A stretch of 12,802 nucleotides of DNA, from assembly GCA_023129815.1 (NCBI GenBank), contig JAGMBH010000139.1, positions 1 to 12,802 of the forward strand. Reading direction: 5' to 3'. The DNA comes from Dehalococcoidia bacterium. GTDB taxonomy: Bacteria; Chloroflexota; Dehalococcoidia; GIF9; AB-539-J10. Within the stretch, counting starts at the first letter, position 1; every line of letters starts with the position of its first letter. Under the pieces are notes generated by a model. That model was not told the origin of the DNA and searched no databases. It worked only from the letters and a program-made list of their open reading frames with translations. This document shows, piece by piece, positions 7,858 to 12,802 of this stretch. The position numbers were made by a program, and so were the translations under genes.

Positions 7858-8067
7858 CTAAGGCACAGGGTCATAACCACCTTTATAGAAAGGATTGCAT
7901 CGAGCTAACCTCTTAACCACTAGCCAGCTACCTTTGATAAATCCATACCTCTTAATCGCCTCGCAGGCGTAGTGCGAGCATGTTGGCTGGAAGCGGCAAG
8001 AATGAGGGGTAACCTCTGATATCGTCGCCTGATATAATTTAATTAACTTTAGCGCTAGCTGTTTCAT
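7858..8067 (-). CDS. yidD: YidD, membrane protein insertion efficiency factor
   Basis: A 69-residue protein of the YidD family (usually 70-85 residues). It has the family core almost complete: LYQATISEVTPHSCRFQPTC with SHYACEAIKRYGF, then GSWLVVKRLARCNPFYKGG and the terminal DPVP. The cysteines of CRFxPTC and ARC are conserved. A short amphipathic N-terminal helix (KQLALKLIKLYQ) is thought to attach YidD to the inner face of the membrane, where it helps YidC-dependent insertion. The ATG at 8067 is used here; a GTG one codon upstream (8070) is also possible. It overlaps the end of rnpA by 29 bases, a common arrangement that suggests coupled translation. Confidence 0.93.
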   Translation of the reverse strand: MKQLALKLIKLYQATISEVTPHSCRFQPTCSHYACEAIKRYGFIKGSWLVVKRLARCNPFYKGGYDPVP

Positions 8068-8401
8068 CACCCTTTGTAATTAGCTCTGCTTGGGTTAGCA
8101 ACTTAGTTACTGCCTTTTCCAGTTGATGGTAGTCAGCAGTAACTGCCTCTCGACGAACGACAAAGACGATGTCCCATCCCGGCTTTACCAATTGCAAATG
8201 TATTATTTCTCTAAGCAACCTCTTCAAACGATTGCGCTGTACTGCCTTACCCACCTTCTTAGTTACAGAAAAGCCATATCTACTCAAGTTCAATCCGTTA
8301 GGCAGTGCTTTCATCACAATTAAACTATCTATATATGTACTCCCTTGCTGGTAAACTAGAGCATACTGCGCTCGCTTAGTTAAAGCCCAAGACCCCCTCA
8401 T
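8039..8401 (-). CDS. rnpA: Ribonuclease P protein component
   Basis: A 120-residue basic protein that partners the RNase P RNA in removing 5' leaders from pre-tRNAs. The family signature, the RNR box, is at about 53-66 (AVQRNRLKRLLREI), preceded by the conserved RYGFSVTKKVGKA. The later WDIVFVVR strand is also typical. Length is normal (110-125). It begins 10 bases after the rpmH stop with no visible Shine-Dalgarno sequence, consistent with coupling to rpmH, its almost universal partner. Its 3' end overlaps yidD. The RNase P RNA gene (rnpB) is not in the window. Confidence 0.95.
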   Translation of the reverse strand: MRGSWALTKRAQYALVYQQGSTYIDSLIVMKALPNGLNLSRYGFSVTKKVGKAVQRNRLKRLLREIIHLQLVKPGWDIVFVVRREAVTADYHQLEKAVTKLLTQAELITKGDETASAKVN

Positions 8402-8411
8402 GAAAATGCAA

Positions 8412-8552
8412 CTACGCTGGAGTCAACCTCCATCGCCCCTTAAGACGTCTCGCCTTAAGCACCTCCCGCCCACCACGAGAAGCCATTCGGGCACGGAAGC
8501 CCAATTTACGTCTGCGGGAAATTTTCTTTGGCTGGTAAGTACGTTTTGGCAT
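8412..8552 (-). CDS. rpmH: 50S ribosomal protein L34
   Basis: A 46-residue, very basic protein: MPKRTYQPKKISRRRKLGF, then RARMASRGGREVLKARR and LKGRWRLTPA. This is the full L34 pattern (KRTYQPxxxxRxxxxGFRxRMxTxxGRxVLxxRRxKGR). It starts at the ATG at 8552, with AAGGA 5 bases upstream, and stops with TAG at 8412-8414. It sits 21 bases after rpsR and 10 bases before rnpA. In many bacteria rpmH-rnpA lies next to dnaA at the replication origin; no dnaA is present here and rpmH follows rpsR instead. Confidence 0.96.
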   Translation of the reverse strand: MPKRTYQPKKISRRRKLGFRARMASRGGREVLKARRLKGRWRLTPA

Positions 8553-8573
8553 GCAGTTCCTTCATGACACCTA

Positions 8574-8852
8574 TTAACGTAGACCTACACCACCCGTCTT
8601 CCAAATATGGCTTGGGGCATAAGGTAATAGAGCTAAAAATCGAGCCCTCTTTATAGCATGTGCCAAACGCCGCTGGTGCTTAGCACAAGCCCTGGTTCTC
8701 CGCCGTGATTCAATCTTGCCACGACCGGAAATATATTGAGACAACATAGAAACATTCTTGTAATCTATATTCATTTTTTCAGTACAAAAGGGGCAAATTG
8801 CTGGCCTGGGAATATAATTTCTTGGTTTTCTCGCTCTCCTACGATTAATCAA
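8574..8852 (-). CDS. rpsR: 30S ribosomal protein S18 (zinc-ribbon form)
   Basis: A 92-residue S18. The core is recognisable: IDYKNVSMLSQYISGRGKI, RRRTRACAKHQRRLAHAIKRARFLALLPY. Cys20 and Cys23 (CPFC) together with Cys56 and His59 (CAKH) form the CxxC...CxxH set of the metal-binding (C+) variant of S18; many bacteria carry only the cysteine-free form. The start appears to be TTG at 8852, overlapping the ssb stop in a TTGA arrangement, with AAGGA 8 bases upstream inside the ssb tail. Residues 85-92 (WKTGGVGLR region) extend slightly past the usual end. It binds S6 in the small subunit, whose gene is two upstream in the operon. Confidence 0.94.
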   Translation of the reverse strand: MINRRRARKPRNYIPRPAICPFCTEKMNIDYKNVSMLSQYISGRGKIESRRRTRACAKHQRRLAHAIKRARFLALLPYAPSHIWKTGGVGLR

Positions 8853-9259
8853 CTTCCAATTCCTTCACTCTGCTCAAAAGGTATGTCCTCAGGTTCAAGC
8901 TCGCCCTCTTCTGGAAGAGGAGCCAAAGCTCGCTGACCAAGAAAAAGCACCCGATTTGCAGTTACCTCAAGGCTAGTGCGCATCTGCCCATCTTGGCCTT
9001 GCCAGTTGCGCGCGTGCAATCTTCCTTCGACATAAACCTGCCTTCCTTTAGTTACGAACTGATTACAACTCTCAGCTTGCTTGCCAAAAACAGTAATTCT
9101 AAACCAATCGGTTTCCTCCCTGCTCTCCCCTGCAGAAGTAGTGTAACGATAATTAGTAGCTAGGCGAAAAGAGGTAACCGCTTTGCCATTAGGTGTAAAC
9201 CTCATCTCAGGATCACTACCTAAATTGCCAATGAGTATTACTTTGCTTAAGCTTGCCAT
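8849..9259 (-). CDS. ssb: Single-stranded DNA-binding protein
   Basis: A 136-residue SSB with an N-terminal OB fold (about 1-108: MASLSKVILIGNLGSDPEMR, TDWFRITVFGKQAE, KGRQVYVEGRL, VTANRVLFLG) and a short acidic linker. It coats single-stranded DNA and recruits repair and replication proteins through a C-terminal acidic tip normally ending DDDIPF. Here the tip motif EPEDIPF (122-128) is followed by eight further residues, EQSEGIGS, so the usual free Phe carboxylate is buried in the chain. The ATG at 9259 is preferred over an in-frame GTG at 9268: GGTGA lies 5 bases before it and it follows the rpsF stop by one base. The stop overlaps the rpsR start. Linker is short compared with most SSBs. 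Confidence 0.94.
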   Translation of the reverse strand: MASLSKVILIGNLGSDPEMRFTPNGKAVTSFRLATNYRYTTSAGESREETDWFRITVFGKQAESCNQFVTKGRQVYVEGRLHARNWQGQDGQMRTSLEVTANRVLFLGQRALAPLPEEGELEPEDIPFEQSEGIGS

Positions 9260-9260
9260 A

Positions 9261-9548
9261 TCAATCACCCACTTTCACTATAAGCTGCCGTAGAATTTCT
9301 TCGGAAGCTGTAAGATCTGCTTCGAGTGCCTTAACCAATTTCGGCTCTAACTTGAAGCGAGTCAAAATGTAATCACCTTCCATAAATTTCTTTATAGGAT
9401 AAGCTAACTTCCTTCTCCCCCGCTGCTCTGTCTCCTCCACAATCCCATTTCTGTCGCTAATAAACCGATTCACTTTTTCCACCACCTTGGGCAACTCTTC
9501 TCCGTCAACCTCAGGGCTAATTACAATCACTAATTCGTAATTACGCAT
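9261..9548 (-). CDS. rpsF: 30S ribosomal protein S6
   Basis: A 95-residue S6: MRNYELVIVISPEV, then RRKLAYPIKKFMEGDYILTRF and EADLTASEEILRQLIVKV, all classic S6 segments. It pairs with S18 in the 30S platform. The ATG at 9548 is chosen over an in-frame GTG at 9560 because GGGGTGA lies 8 bases upstream and MRNYEL is the usual S6 start. It is the first gene of the long minus-strand operon and is followed by ssb after one base. Its promoter appears to lie just upstream (9564-9572), after the end of the metallophosphoesterase gene. Confidence 0.95.
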   Translation of the reverse strand: MRNYELVIVISPEVDGEELPKVVEKVNRFISDRNGIVEETEQRGRRKLAYPIKKFMEGDYILTRFKLEPKLVKALEADLTASEEILRQLIVKVGD

Positions 9549-9563
9549 TGTTAGATTCACCCC

Positions 9564-9572
9564 ATTATAGCA
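9564..9572 (-). promoter_or_regulatory. Extended -10 box upstream of rpsF
   Basis: TGC (9572-9570) followed by TATAAT (9569-9564), an extended -10 identical in sequence to those before htrA and thiL. The best -35 is weak (TTAAAT, 17 bases upstream, inside the end of the phosphoesterase gene). Transcription would start near 9557, within the GGGGTGA ribosome binding site, so either the leader is very short or a readthrough transcript supplies the full site. Confidence 0.5.
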
Positions 9573-9574
9573 TG

Positions 9575-10309
9575 CTAATAACCATAATTTAAGCGAAGAA
9601 CCAGTGGTAAAGGCAATTTGTGCTCCATCATTTTCTTTTGGGTAACAGTTATATCATAATTAACACGACAATGATACATGATTTGAGCTTCATTGTCATA
9701 GAGAGCATAACTCGCTCTGGGGTCGCCATCGCGAGGCTGTCCCACGCCACCAGGATTAATAATTAAGCGACGGTTTTCAGATCCCAATCTTAGTGCACTA
9801 GGAGTTTTTGCCGCAAAACATTTGCCATCTTTATTCTGCCCAAAAATTAATGGCACGTGAGAGTGCGCCACGAGGCAGAAATTGGTATCAAAATAGCCAA
9901 AATTATCACGAGCGGCATTCACCGATAGCAGATATTCCCAGATGGGCTGACGGGGACTCCCGTGAACCAGAGTAAAGTCGTCTCGCCTTAATTTAATAGC
10001 GAGGTCCTGTAAGTAATTTACATCCTCTGCAGTTAGCTGCTGTGCTGTCCACTGGCAAGCTTGGGCAGCATCTAGGTTAAAATCTGAGGTATCAATCTTG
10101 CCAATAGCAGCCCAATCGTGATTGCCAGCAACAGAGATATGTTTGCACCGCCGCAAAAGTGCAATGCAAGCATGAGGTTCAGGACCATATCCCACTATGT
10201 CTCCTAGGCACCATATTTCATCAAATCCCCCTTTAGCTTCAATGTCCTCAAGCACAGCTTCGAAAGCAGCTAAATTAGCATGAATATCACCAAGAATGGC
10301 ATACTTCAT
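9575..10309 (-). CDS. Calcineurin-like metallophosphoesterase (YfcE/MJ0936-like)
   Basis: A 244-residue dinuclear metal phosphoesterase with every active-site block in order: Asp8 and His10 in GDIHANL, Asp37 in GDIVGYGP, Asn63-His64 in GNHD, His116 in VHGSP, and His149 and His151 in AHSHVP. The C-terminal NPGGVGQPRDGDPRASYAL block places it in the group of small cytoplasmic phosphodiesterases often annotated as phosphodiesterase or diadenosine tetraphosphatase-like. The substrate cannot be predicted; members act on artificial phosphodiesters in vitro. No signal peptide. It has its own promoter in the gap shared with thiL, and the -10 box ends 8 bases before the ATG. It is codirectional with rpsF, whose ATG lies 26 bases beyond its stop, so partial readthrough is possible. 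Confidence 0.92.
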   Translation of the reverse strand: MKYAILGDIHANLAAFEAVLEDIEAKGGFDEIWCLGDIVGYGPEPHACIALLRRCKHISVAGNHDWAAIGKIDTSDFNLDAAQACQWTAQQLTAEDVNYLQDLAIKLRRDDFTLVHGSPRQPIWEYLLSVNAARDNFGYFDTNFCLVAHSHVPLIFGQNKDGKCFAAKTPSALRLGSENRRLIINPGGVGQPRDGDPRASYALYDNEAQIMYHCRVNYDITVTQKKMMEHKLPLPLVLRLNYGY

Positions 10310-10317
10310 GGGAGCAA

Positions 10318-10346
10318 ACTATAGCATTTACCAGCCAAATTGTTAA
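10318..10346 (-). promoter_or_regulatory. Promoter of metallophosphoesterase gene
   Basis: On the minus strand: -35 TTAACA (10346-10341; five of six consensus bases), 17-base spacer, extended TGC and -10 TATAGT (10323-10318). The -10 ends 8 bases before the ATG, predicting a leaderless transcript; GCTCCC between them is no Shine-Dalgarno sequence. Confidence 0.65.
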
Positions 10347-10348
10347 AG

Positions 10349-10378
10349 TTGAGGTCACGATAAAGCCAATGCTATAAT
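10349..10378 (+). promoter_or_regulatory. Promoter of thiL-tsaE-tsaB
   Basis: -35 TTGAGG (10349-10354), 18-base spacer, extended TGC (10370-10372) and consensus -10 TATAAT (10373-10378). The ATG of thiL lies 7 bases further on, so the mRNA is probably leaderless, although AAGG directly abuts the ATG. The two -35 boxes of this divergent pair nearly touch (10346 and 10349), so the promoters probably compete for polymerase. Confidence 0.6.
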
Positions 10379-10385
10379 TTCAAGG

Positions 10386-11414
10386 ATGAAGCTATCGGAG
10401 CTGGGAGAATTCGGTATAATCAATCTCATACGTAACATCACTGACAAATTCAAGAACCCTCAACAAGCTTCCTGGCAGCAACTCTTGGTTGGCATCGGTG
10501 ATGATGCGGCGGCGTGGCAAAGTGATAACCGCATCCAGTTGGCTACCACAGATAGTTTAGTCCAAGGTATACACTTCGACCTAAACACCGTTACATGGGA
10601 GGAATTAGGTTGGAAGGCACTGGCGGTAAATTTAAGCGATATAGCCGCTATGGGTGGCATTCCCAAATATGCCTTAGTCTCTTTAGCAGCACCTGGTGAA
10701 CTTGAGGTAGAAAATATTACCAAATTTTGCCATAGCATGGCATGCCTAGCCACAGAATTTGGGGTAGCTATAGTCGGTGGCAACCTTGCTGCCGCCCCTA
10801 ATATAGTTATCACTATCGCTGTCCTAGGCCACTCAAAAGGCAAATCGATACTTAAGAGGTCAACAGCAACACCCGGTGAGCAAATAGCTGTCACAGGATG
10901 GCTAGGATTATCAGCAGCTGGCCTGGAAATGTTTAAGGGGAAAATGAGCTTAGACCCTGAAACAACCAGTATCTTGAGACGTGGTCATCTTCAGCCTACG
11001 CCTAGAGTAAAAGAGGGACAGATCTTAGTCGAGCAGAGAGTCAAGACTACCATAGATATAAGCGACGGATTGATTGCTGACCTTGACCACATTTGCCAAG
11101 CTAGCAAGGTCAGTGCCAAAATAAGAATGGAGCAAGTGCCCACACATCCACTAGTCAAGGTTAATTTCCCAAACTATCGTGAGTTAGCTCTATATGGGGG
11201 AGAAGACTATGAACTGCTTTTTACCGCTAACAAGACTATTATGGACAAAGTCAGACAGGCTCTAAATTGTCCCGTGACTGTAATCGGTGACATAGTAGAA
11301 GAAACGTTGCCAAATCAAGTGACGTTGCTAAATAGCAAAGGAAATGTTATCCCCCTTAAAAAGGGGGGCTGGGAGCACTTCCGTGATGAATCTCCTAAAG
11401 GTGAAATCGCATAG
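10386..11414 (+). CDS. thiL: Thiamine-monophosphate kinase
   Basis: A 342-residue ThiL, which phosphorylates thiamine monophosphate to the active cofactor thiamine diphosphate using ATP, the last step of thiamine synthesis. Motifs: LxELGEFGII (3-12), the metal and nucleotide loop GIGDDAA (36-42), TTDSLVQGIHF (54-64), the conserved NLSDIAAMGG (82-91), VGGN (130-133), DISDGL (224-229), GGEDYEL (271-277) and the end GGWEHF (327-332). Length fits the family (310-345). It overlaps tsaE by 29 bases; thiL next to tsaE is a frequent arrangement. No TPP riboswitch fits in the 76-base upstream gap. A short hairpin lies in its 3' end (11351-11367). Confidence 0.95.
   Translation: MKLSELGEFGIINLIRNITDKFKNPQQASWQQLLVGIGDDAAAWQSDNRIQLATTDSLVQGIHFDLNTVTWEELGWKALAVNLSDIAAMGGIPKYALVSLAAPGELEVENITKFCHSMACLATEFGVAIVGGNLAAAPNIVITIAVLGHSKGKSILKRSTATPGEQIAVTGWLGLSAAGLEMFKGKMSLDPETTSILRRGHLQPTPRVKEGQILVEQRVKTTIDISDGLIADLDHICQASKVSAKIRMEQVPTHPLVKVNFPNYRELALYGGEDYELLFTANKTIMDKVRQALNCPVTVIGDIVEETLPNQVTLLNSKGNVIPLKKGGWEHFRDESPKGEIA
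11351..11367 (+). repeat. Hairpin in thiL 3' end before tsaE start
   Basis: CCCCCTT (11351-11357) and AAGGGGG (11361-11367) form a perfect 7-base-pair stem with a 3-base loop. It lies inside thiL, coding for IPLKKGG just before the conserved WEHF, and ends 4 bases before the GGGAG that is the likely tsaE ribosome binding site (11371-11375). Without a T-run it is not an intrinsic terminator; it could modulate tsaE translation, or be a fixed short palindrome. Confidence 0.5.
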
Positions 11415-11925
11415 CCCAGAGCAAACTCAGCTTCTAGGAAACTACCTAGGCAAGCTAGCTCAAAGAGGCGATATTTTTCTTCTTGTGGGTGATTTAGGAA
11501 CAGGCAAAACTTGCCTTGTCCAGGGCATGGCATATGGATTAGGCACAAAGGAGTACGCTTTCAGTCCATCTTTTGTCATAGTCAGGGAGTACCATGGTAG
11601 GCTTCCCCTGTACCATGTTGATTTCTATCGCCTCGACCATATTGGCGAAATTGCTGACCTGGGGCTAGAGGAATACTTCTATGGCGATGGAGTCTCCGTA
11701 GTTGAATGGGCAGAAAAGGGGCTACAAGTACTACCCCAGAACAATTTGCTTATAGAATTAAACTACGTCTCCAATTGTGAAACACAACGCGCTATTAGTC
11801 TTAAACCTAGGGGTGAGCACTACTTAGAATTAATAAAACAGCTTAAATCAACTTTAAGCAGGGTGTTTAACTGTCACCCTGAACAAAGTGAAGGGTCTCT
11901 AGATTCTTCGCGGAGCCTGTCCTGA
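11386..11925 (+). CDS. tsaE: tRNA t6A biosynthesis ATPase TsaE, repeat-extended
   Basis: A 179-residue P-loop ATPase of the TsaE (YjeE) family, partner of TsaB and TsaD in making the t6A modification at position 37 of ANN-decoding tRNAs. Walker A is GDLGTGKT (35-42); PSFVIVREY, HVDFYRL (77-83) and VEWAE (106-110) are the other family blocks. The ATG at 11386 is preferred; the adjacent GTG at 11383 lies 7 bases from GGAG and is possible, while the ATG at 11344 would overlap thiL by 71 bases. The natural protein should end near residue 160. The last 17 residues, from Cys163 (CHPEQSEGSLDSSRSLS), are encoded by repeat copy C, which also supplies the TGA. It overlaps thiL by 29 bases and is followed by tsaB. 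Confidence 0.93.
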   Translation: MNLLKVKSHSPEQTQLLGNYLGKLAQRGDIFLLVGDLGTGKTCLVQGMAYGLGTKEYAFSPSFVIVREYHGRLPLYHVDFYRLDHIGEIADLGLEEYFYGDGVSVVEWAEKGLQVLPQNNLLIELNYVSNCETQRAISLKPRGEHYLELIKQLKSTLSRVFNCHPEQSEGSLDSSRSLS

Positions 11926-12054
11926 GTGGTGTGAGATTCTTCGTGGAGTTTATCCTGGTGAGCCGAAGCTTTGAACGAAGTGAAGAGGAGATTCTTGGGT
12001 CGCTTCGCTCCCTTAGAACGACAAGGAGCGAAGGGCTCAGAATGACAGAAGGGA
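11871..12054 (+). repeat. Palindromic repeat, copy C, between tsaE and tsaB
   Basis: A roughly 184-base composite element filling the tsaE-tsaB gap and the end of tsaE. It opens with CTGTCACCCTGA (11871-11882) and near its end has TCAGAATGACAG (12037-12048), an inverted match at 10 of 12 positions. Inside is the stem CTTCGCTCC (12003-12011) with GGAGCGAAG (12025-12033), as in copy A. GTGTTTAA (11863-11870) on the left and GTGTTAAA (12055-12062) on the right look like an imperfect target-site duplication (7 of 8). It encodes no protein of its own, so if mobile it depends on enzymes elsewhere. Confidence 0.78.
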
Positions 12055-12087
12055 GTGTTAAATAATTGCTCTAAATAAGGAAAAGGT

Positions 12088-12802
12088 ATGGAGTTAGCTA
12101 TAGATACTTCTTCCAATATTGCTGGCATTGCTTTATCGCATAAGGGCGAAATTCTAACCGAGCTAACCTGGCAATCAGCCCAAAACCACACTGTAGAATT
12201 GCTGCCCAACTTGGTTCATCTGCTAAAACAAGTTAAGGTAGAGCCAAACTCTATAGAAGCCATCATCGTAGCTAAAGGTCCGGGGAGCTTCAACGGGCTA
12301 CGGGTGGGAATAAGCATAGCCAAGGGGCTAGCCTTCTCCTTAGCCATTCCTTTGCTTGGTATAAGTACCTTGGAAGCCGAAGCTTATCCTTTTGCTTATA
12401 CCGGCTTGCCATTGTCTCCCATCCACAAGGCCGGTCGTGAGGAAATAGCTACTGCCTTTTATCAACAAAAGAATAACGAATGGCGATGTTTAGAAGAGGA
12501 ACATTTAACTACGCTCGATGCTTTATGCCAACGAATACGCCAAAAGACGCTTTTTTGTGGTGAAATCCCGCCTGATATAGTAAATGAAATACAACAGAAG
12601 TTGGGCCAGCGAGCTATAATACCGCAAACTTCTACATTGTCTCGAGCTGGCTCTTTAGCCATATTAAGTTGGCAAAGATTAAGCAAAGGAGAGCAAGATG
12701 ACCCGGCTACCTTGCAACCTTTATATCTTCGCCCTCCCCATATAACGAAACCCAAAAAAAGGTATCCCACTGTCACCCTGAGTGAAGCGAAGGGCTCAGA
12801 AT
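12088..12802 (+). CDS. tsaB: tRNA t6A biosynthesis protein TsaB, 3' end beyond window
   Basis: Open from the ATG at 12088 to the window edge (238 codons, no stop seen). It starts MELAIDTSSNIAGIAL, an ASKHA-fold opening, and contains the TsaB signature KGPGSFNGLRVGISIAKGLA (63-82; Asn replaces the usual Thr after GPGSF). SPIHKAGREEIATAFY matches the IxAxRxEVY block and YLRPP near residue 215 is the typical TsaB end. TsaB is the non-catalytic partner of TsaD in the t6A complex with TsaE. AAGGA lies 6 bases before the ATG. The family normally ends soon after YLRPP; here KKR is followed by residues from repeat copy D (from TVTLSEAKGSE), so the C-terminus is probably repeat-extended. rimI and tsaD, frequent neighbours, would be expected next. 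Confidence 0.93.
   Translation, partial: MELAIDTSSNIAGIALSHKGEILTELTWQSAQNHTVELLPNLVHLLKQVKVEPNSIEAIIVAKGPGSFNGLRVGISIAKGLAFSLAIPLLGISTLEAEAYPFAYTGLPLSPIHKAGREEIATAFYQQKNNEWRCLEEEHLTTLDALCQRIRQKTLFCGEIPPDIVNEIQQKLGQRAIIPQTSTLSRAGSLAILSWQRLSKGEQDDPATLQPLYLRPPHITKPKKRYPTVTLSEAKGSE
12770..12802 (+). repeat. Palindromic repeat, copy D, in frame in tsaB, cut by window end
   Basis: CTGTCACCCTGA (12770-12781) is identical to the start of copy C, and GCGAAGGGCTCAGAAT (12787-12802) is identical to bases near the end of copy C. The reverse complement of the visible end (ATTCTGAG) pairs with the start, so this looks like a short palindromic copy of about 36 bases that is nearly complete at the window edge. 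It is read in the tsaB frame. Confidence 0.7.

Noticed and set aside
8050..8570. Replication origin near rpmH-rnpA
   Set aside because: No dnaA gene or DnaA-box cluster is visible; rpmH is in a ribosomal operon here.
10310..10385. TPP riboswitch upstream of thiL
   Set aside because: Only 76 bases, fully taken up by two divergent promoters; no conserved TPP core (CUGAGA) is present.
11351..11368. Intrinsic terminator at the GC hairpin
   Set aside because: It lies inside the thiL coding sequence, is followed by GGGAG rather than a T-run, and tsaE-tsaB continue downstream.
11874..12209. Minus-strand open frame of 111 codons across tsaE-tsaB
   Set aside because: It is produced by the repeat and by the antisense of tsaB; no family motif, no ribosome binding site.
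12462..12776. Minus-strand open frame of about 100 codons
   Set aside because: Antisense shadow of tsaB, which has clear family motifs on the other strand.
2034..12802. CRISPR array from the repeated sequences
   Set aside because: The copies are not regularly spaced, have no uniform spacers, vary in length and lie in coding sequence.

Overview
The window looks like an ordinary chromosomal housekeeping region from a Gram-positive-type (probably monoderm) bacterium. A Chloroflexota genome, perhaps Dehalococcoidia-like, is my best guess. The hints are a eukaryote-like type 2 isoleucyl-tRNA synthetase, a short SpoIIIJ-type YidC without the large periplasmic domain, a Jag protein, lipoprotein-anchored exported proteins and moderate GC. 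This is inference from protein type and gene order, not a database match.

Layout. On the minus strand at the left edge (1-777) a PadR-type regulator is followed by a metallo-beta-lactamase-fold hydrolase that runs off the window. A lipoprotein HtrA-like serine protease (886-2025, +) diverges from padR across about 100 bases holding both promoters. A minus-strand operon then runs from 9548 down to 2071: rpsF, ssb, rpsR, rpmH, rnpA, yidD, a PQQ-type beta-propeller lipoprotein, yidC, jag, ileS. Most gaps are under 25 bases and several genes overlap. The operon joins two sets that are usually separate: rpsF-ssb-rpsR (translation and replication) and rpmH-rnpA-yidD-yidC-jag (L34, RNase P, membrane insertion). 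Upstream on the same strand is a metallophosphoesterase (9575-10309). From a shared 76-base gap the plus strand carries thiL, tsaE and tsaB (10386 to the right edge), for thiamine diphosphate synthesis and the tRNA t6A modification; tsaB is cut by the window end.

Two things stand out beyond gene content. First, a family of short palindromic repeats (termini like TGTCAYYCTGAG, inner stem of the CTTCGCTCC / GGAGCGAAG kind) occurs four times, each time in or at the end of a reading frame: inside ileS, at the ileS 3' end, at the tsaE 3' end and near the end of tsaB. The repeats are translated in frame, and the tsaE copy has flanks from which a plausible pre-insertion gene can be rebuilt. The SSB tail may hold a fifth, degenerate scrap. 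Second, the first gene of all five inferred transcription units has an extended -10 box (TGN-TATAAT type), and in three cases it lies only 7-8 bases before the start codon, implying leaderless mRNAs; most operon-internal genes instead show Shine-Dalgarno sequences.

No stretch of more than 300 bases lacks a gene. I see no tRNA or rRNA gene, CRISPR array, insertion sequence with a transposase, riboswitch or convincing intrinsic terminator. I do not see a dedicated novel defence or biosynthetic system; the repeat-in-gene behaviour and the promoter pattern are the most interesting signals.
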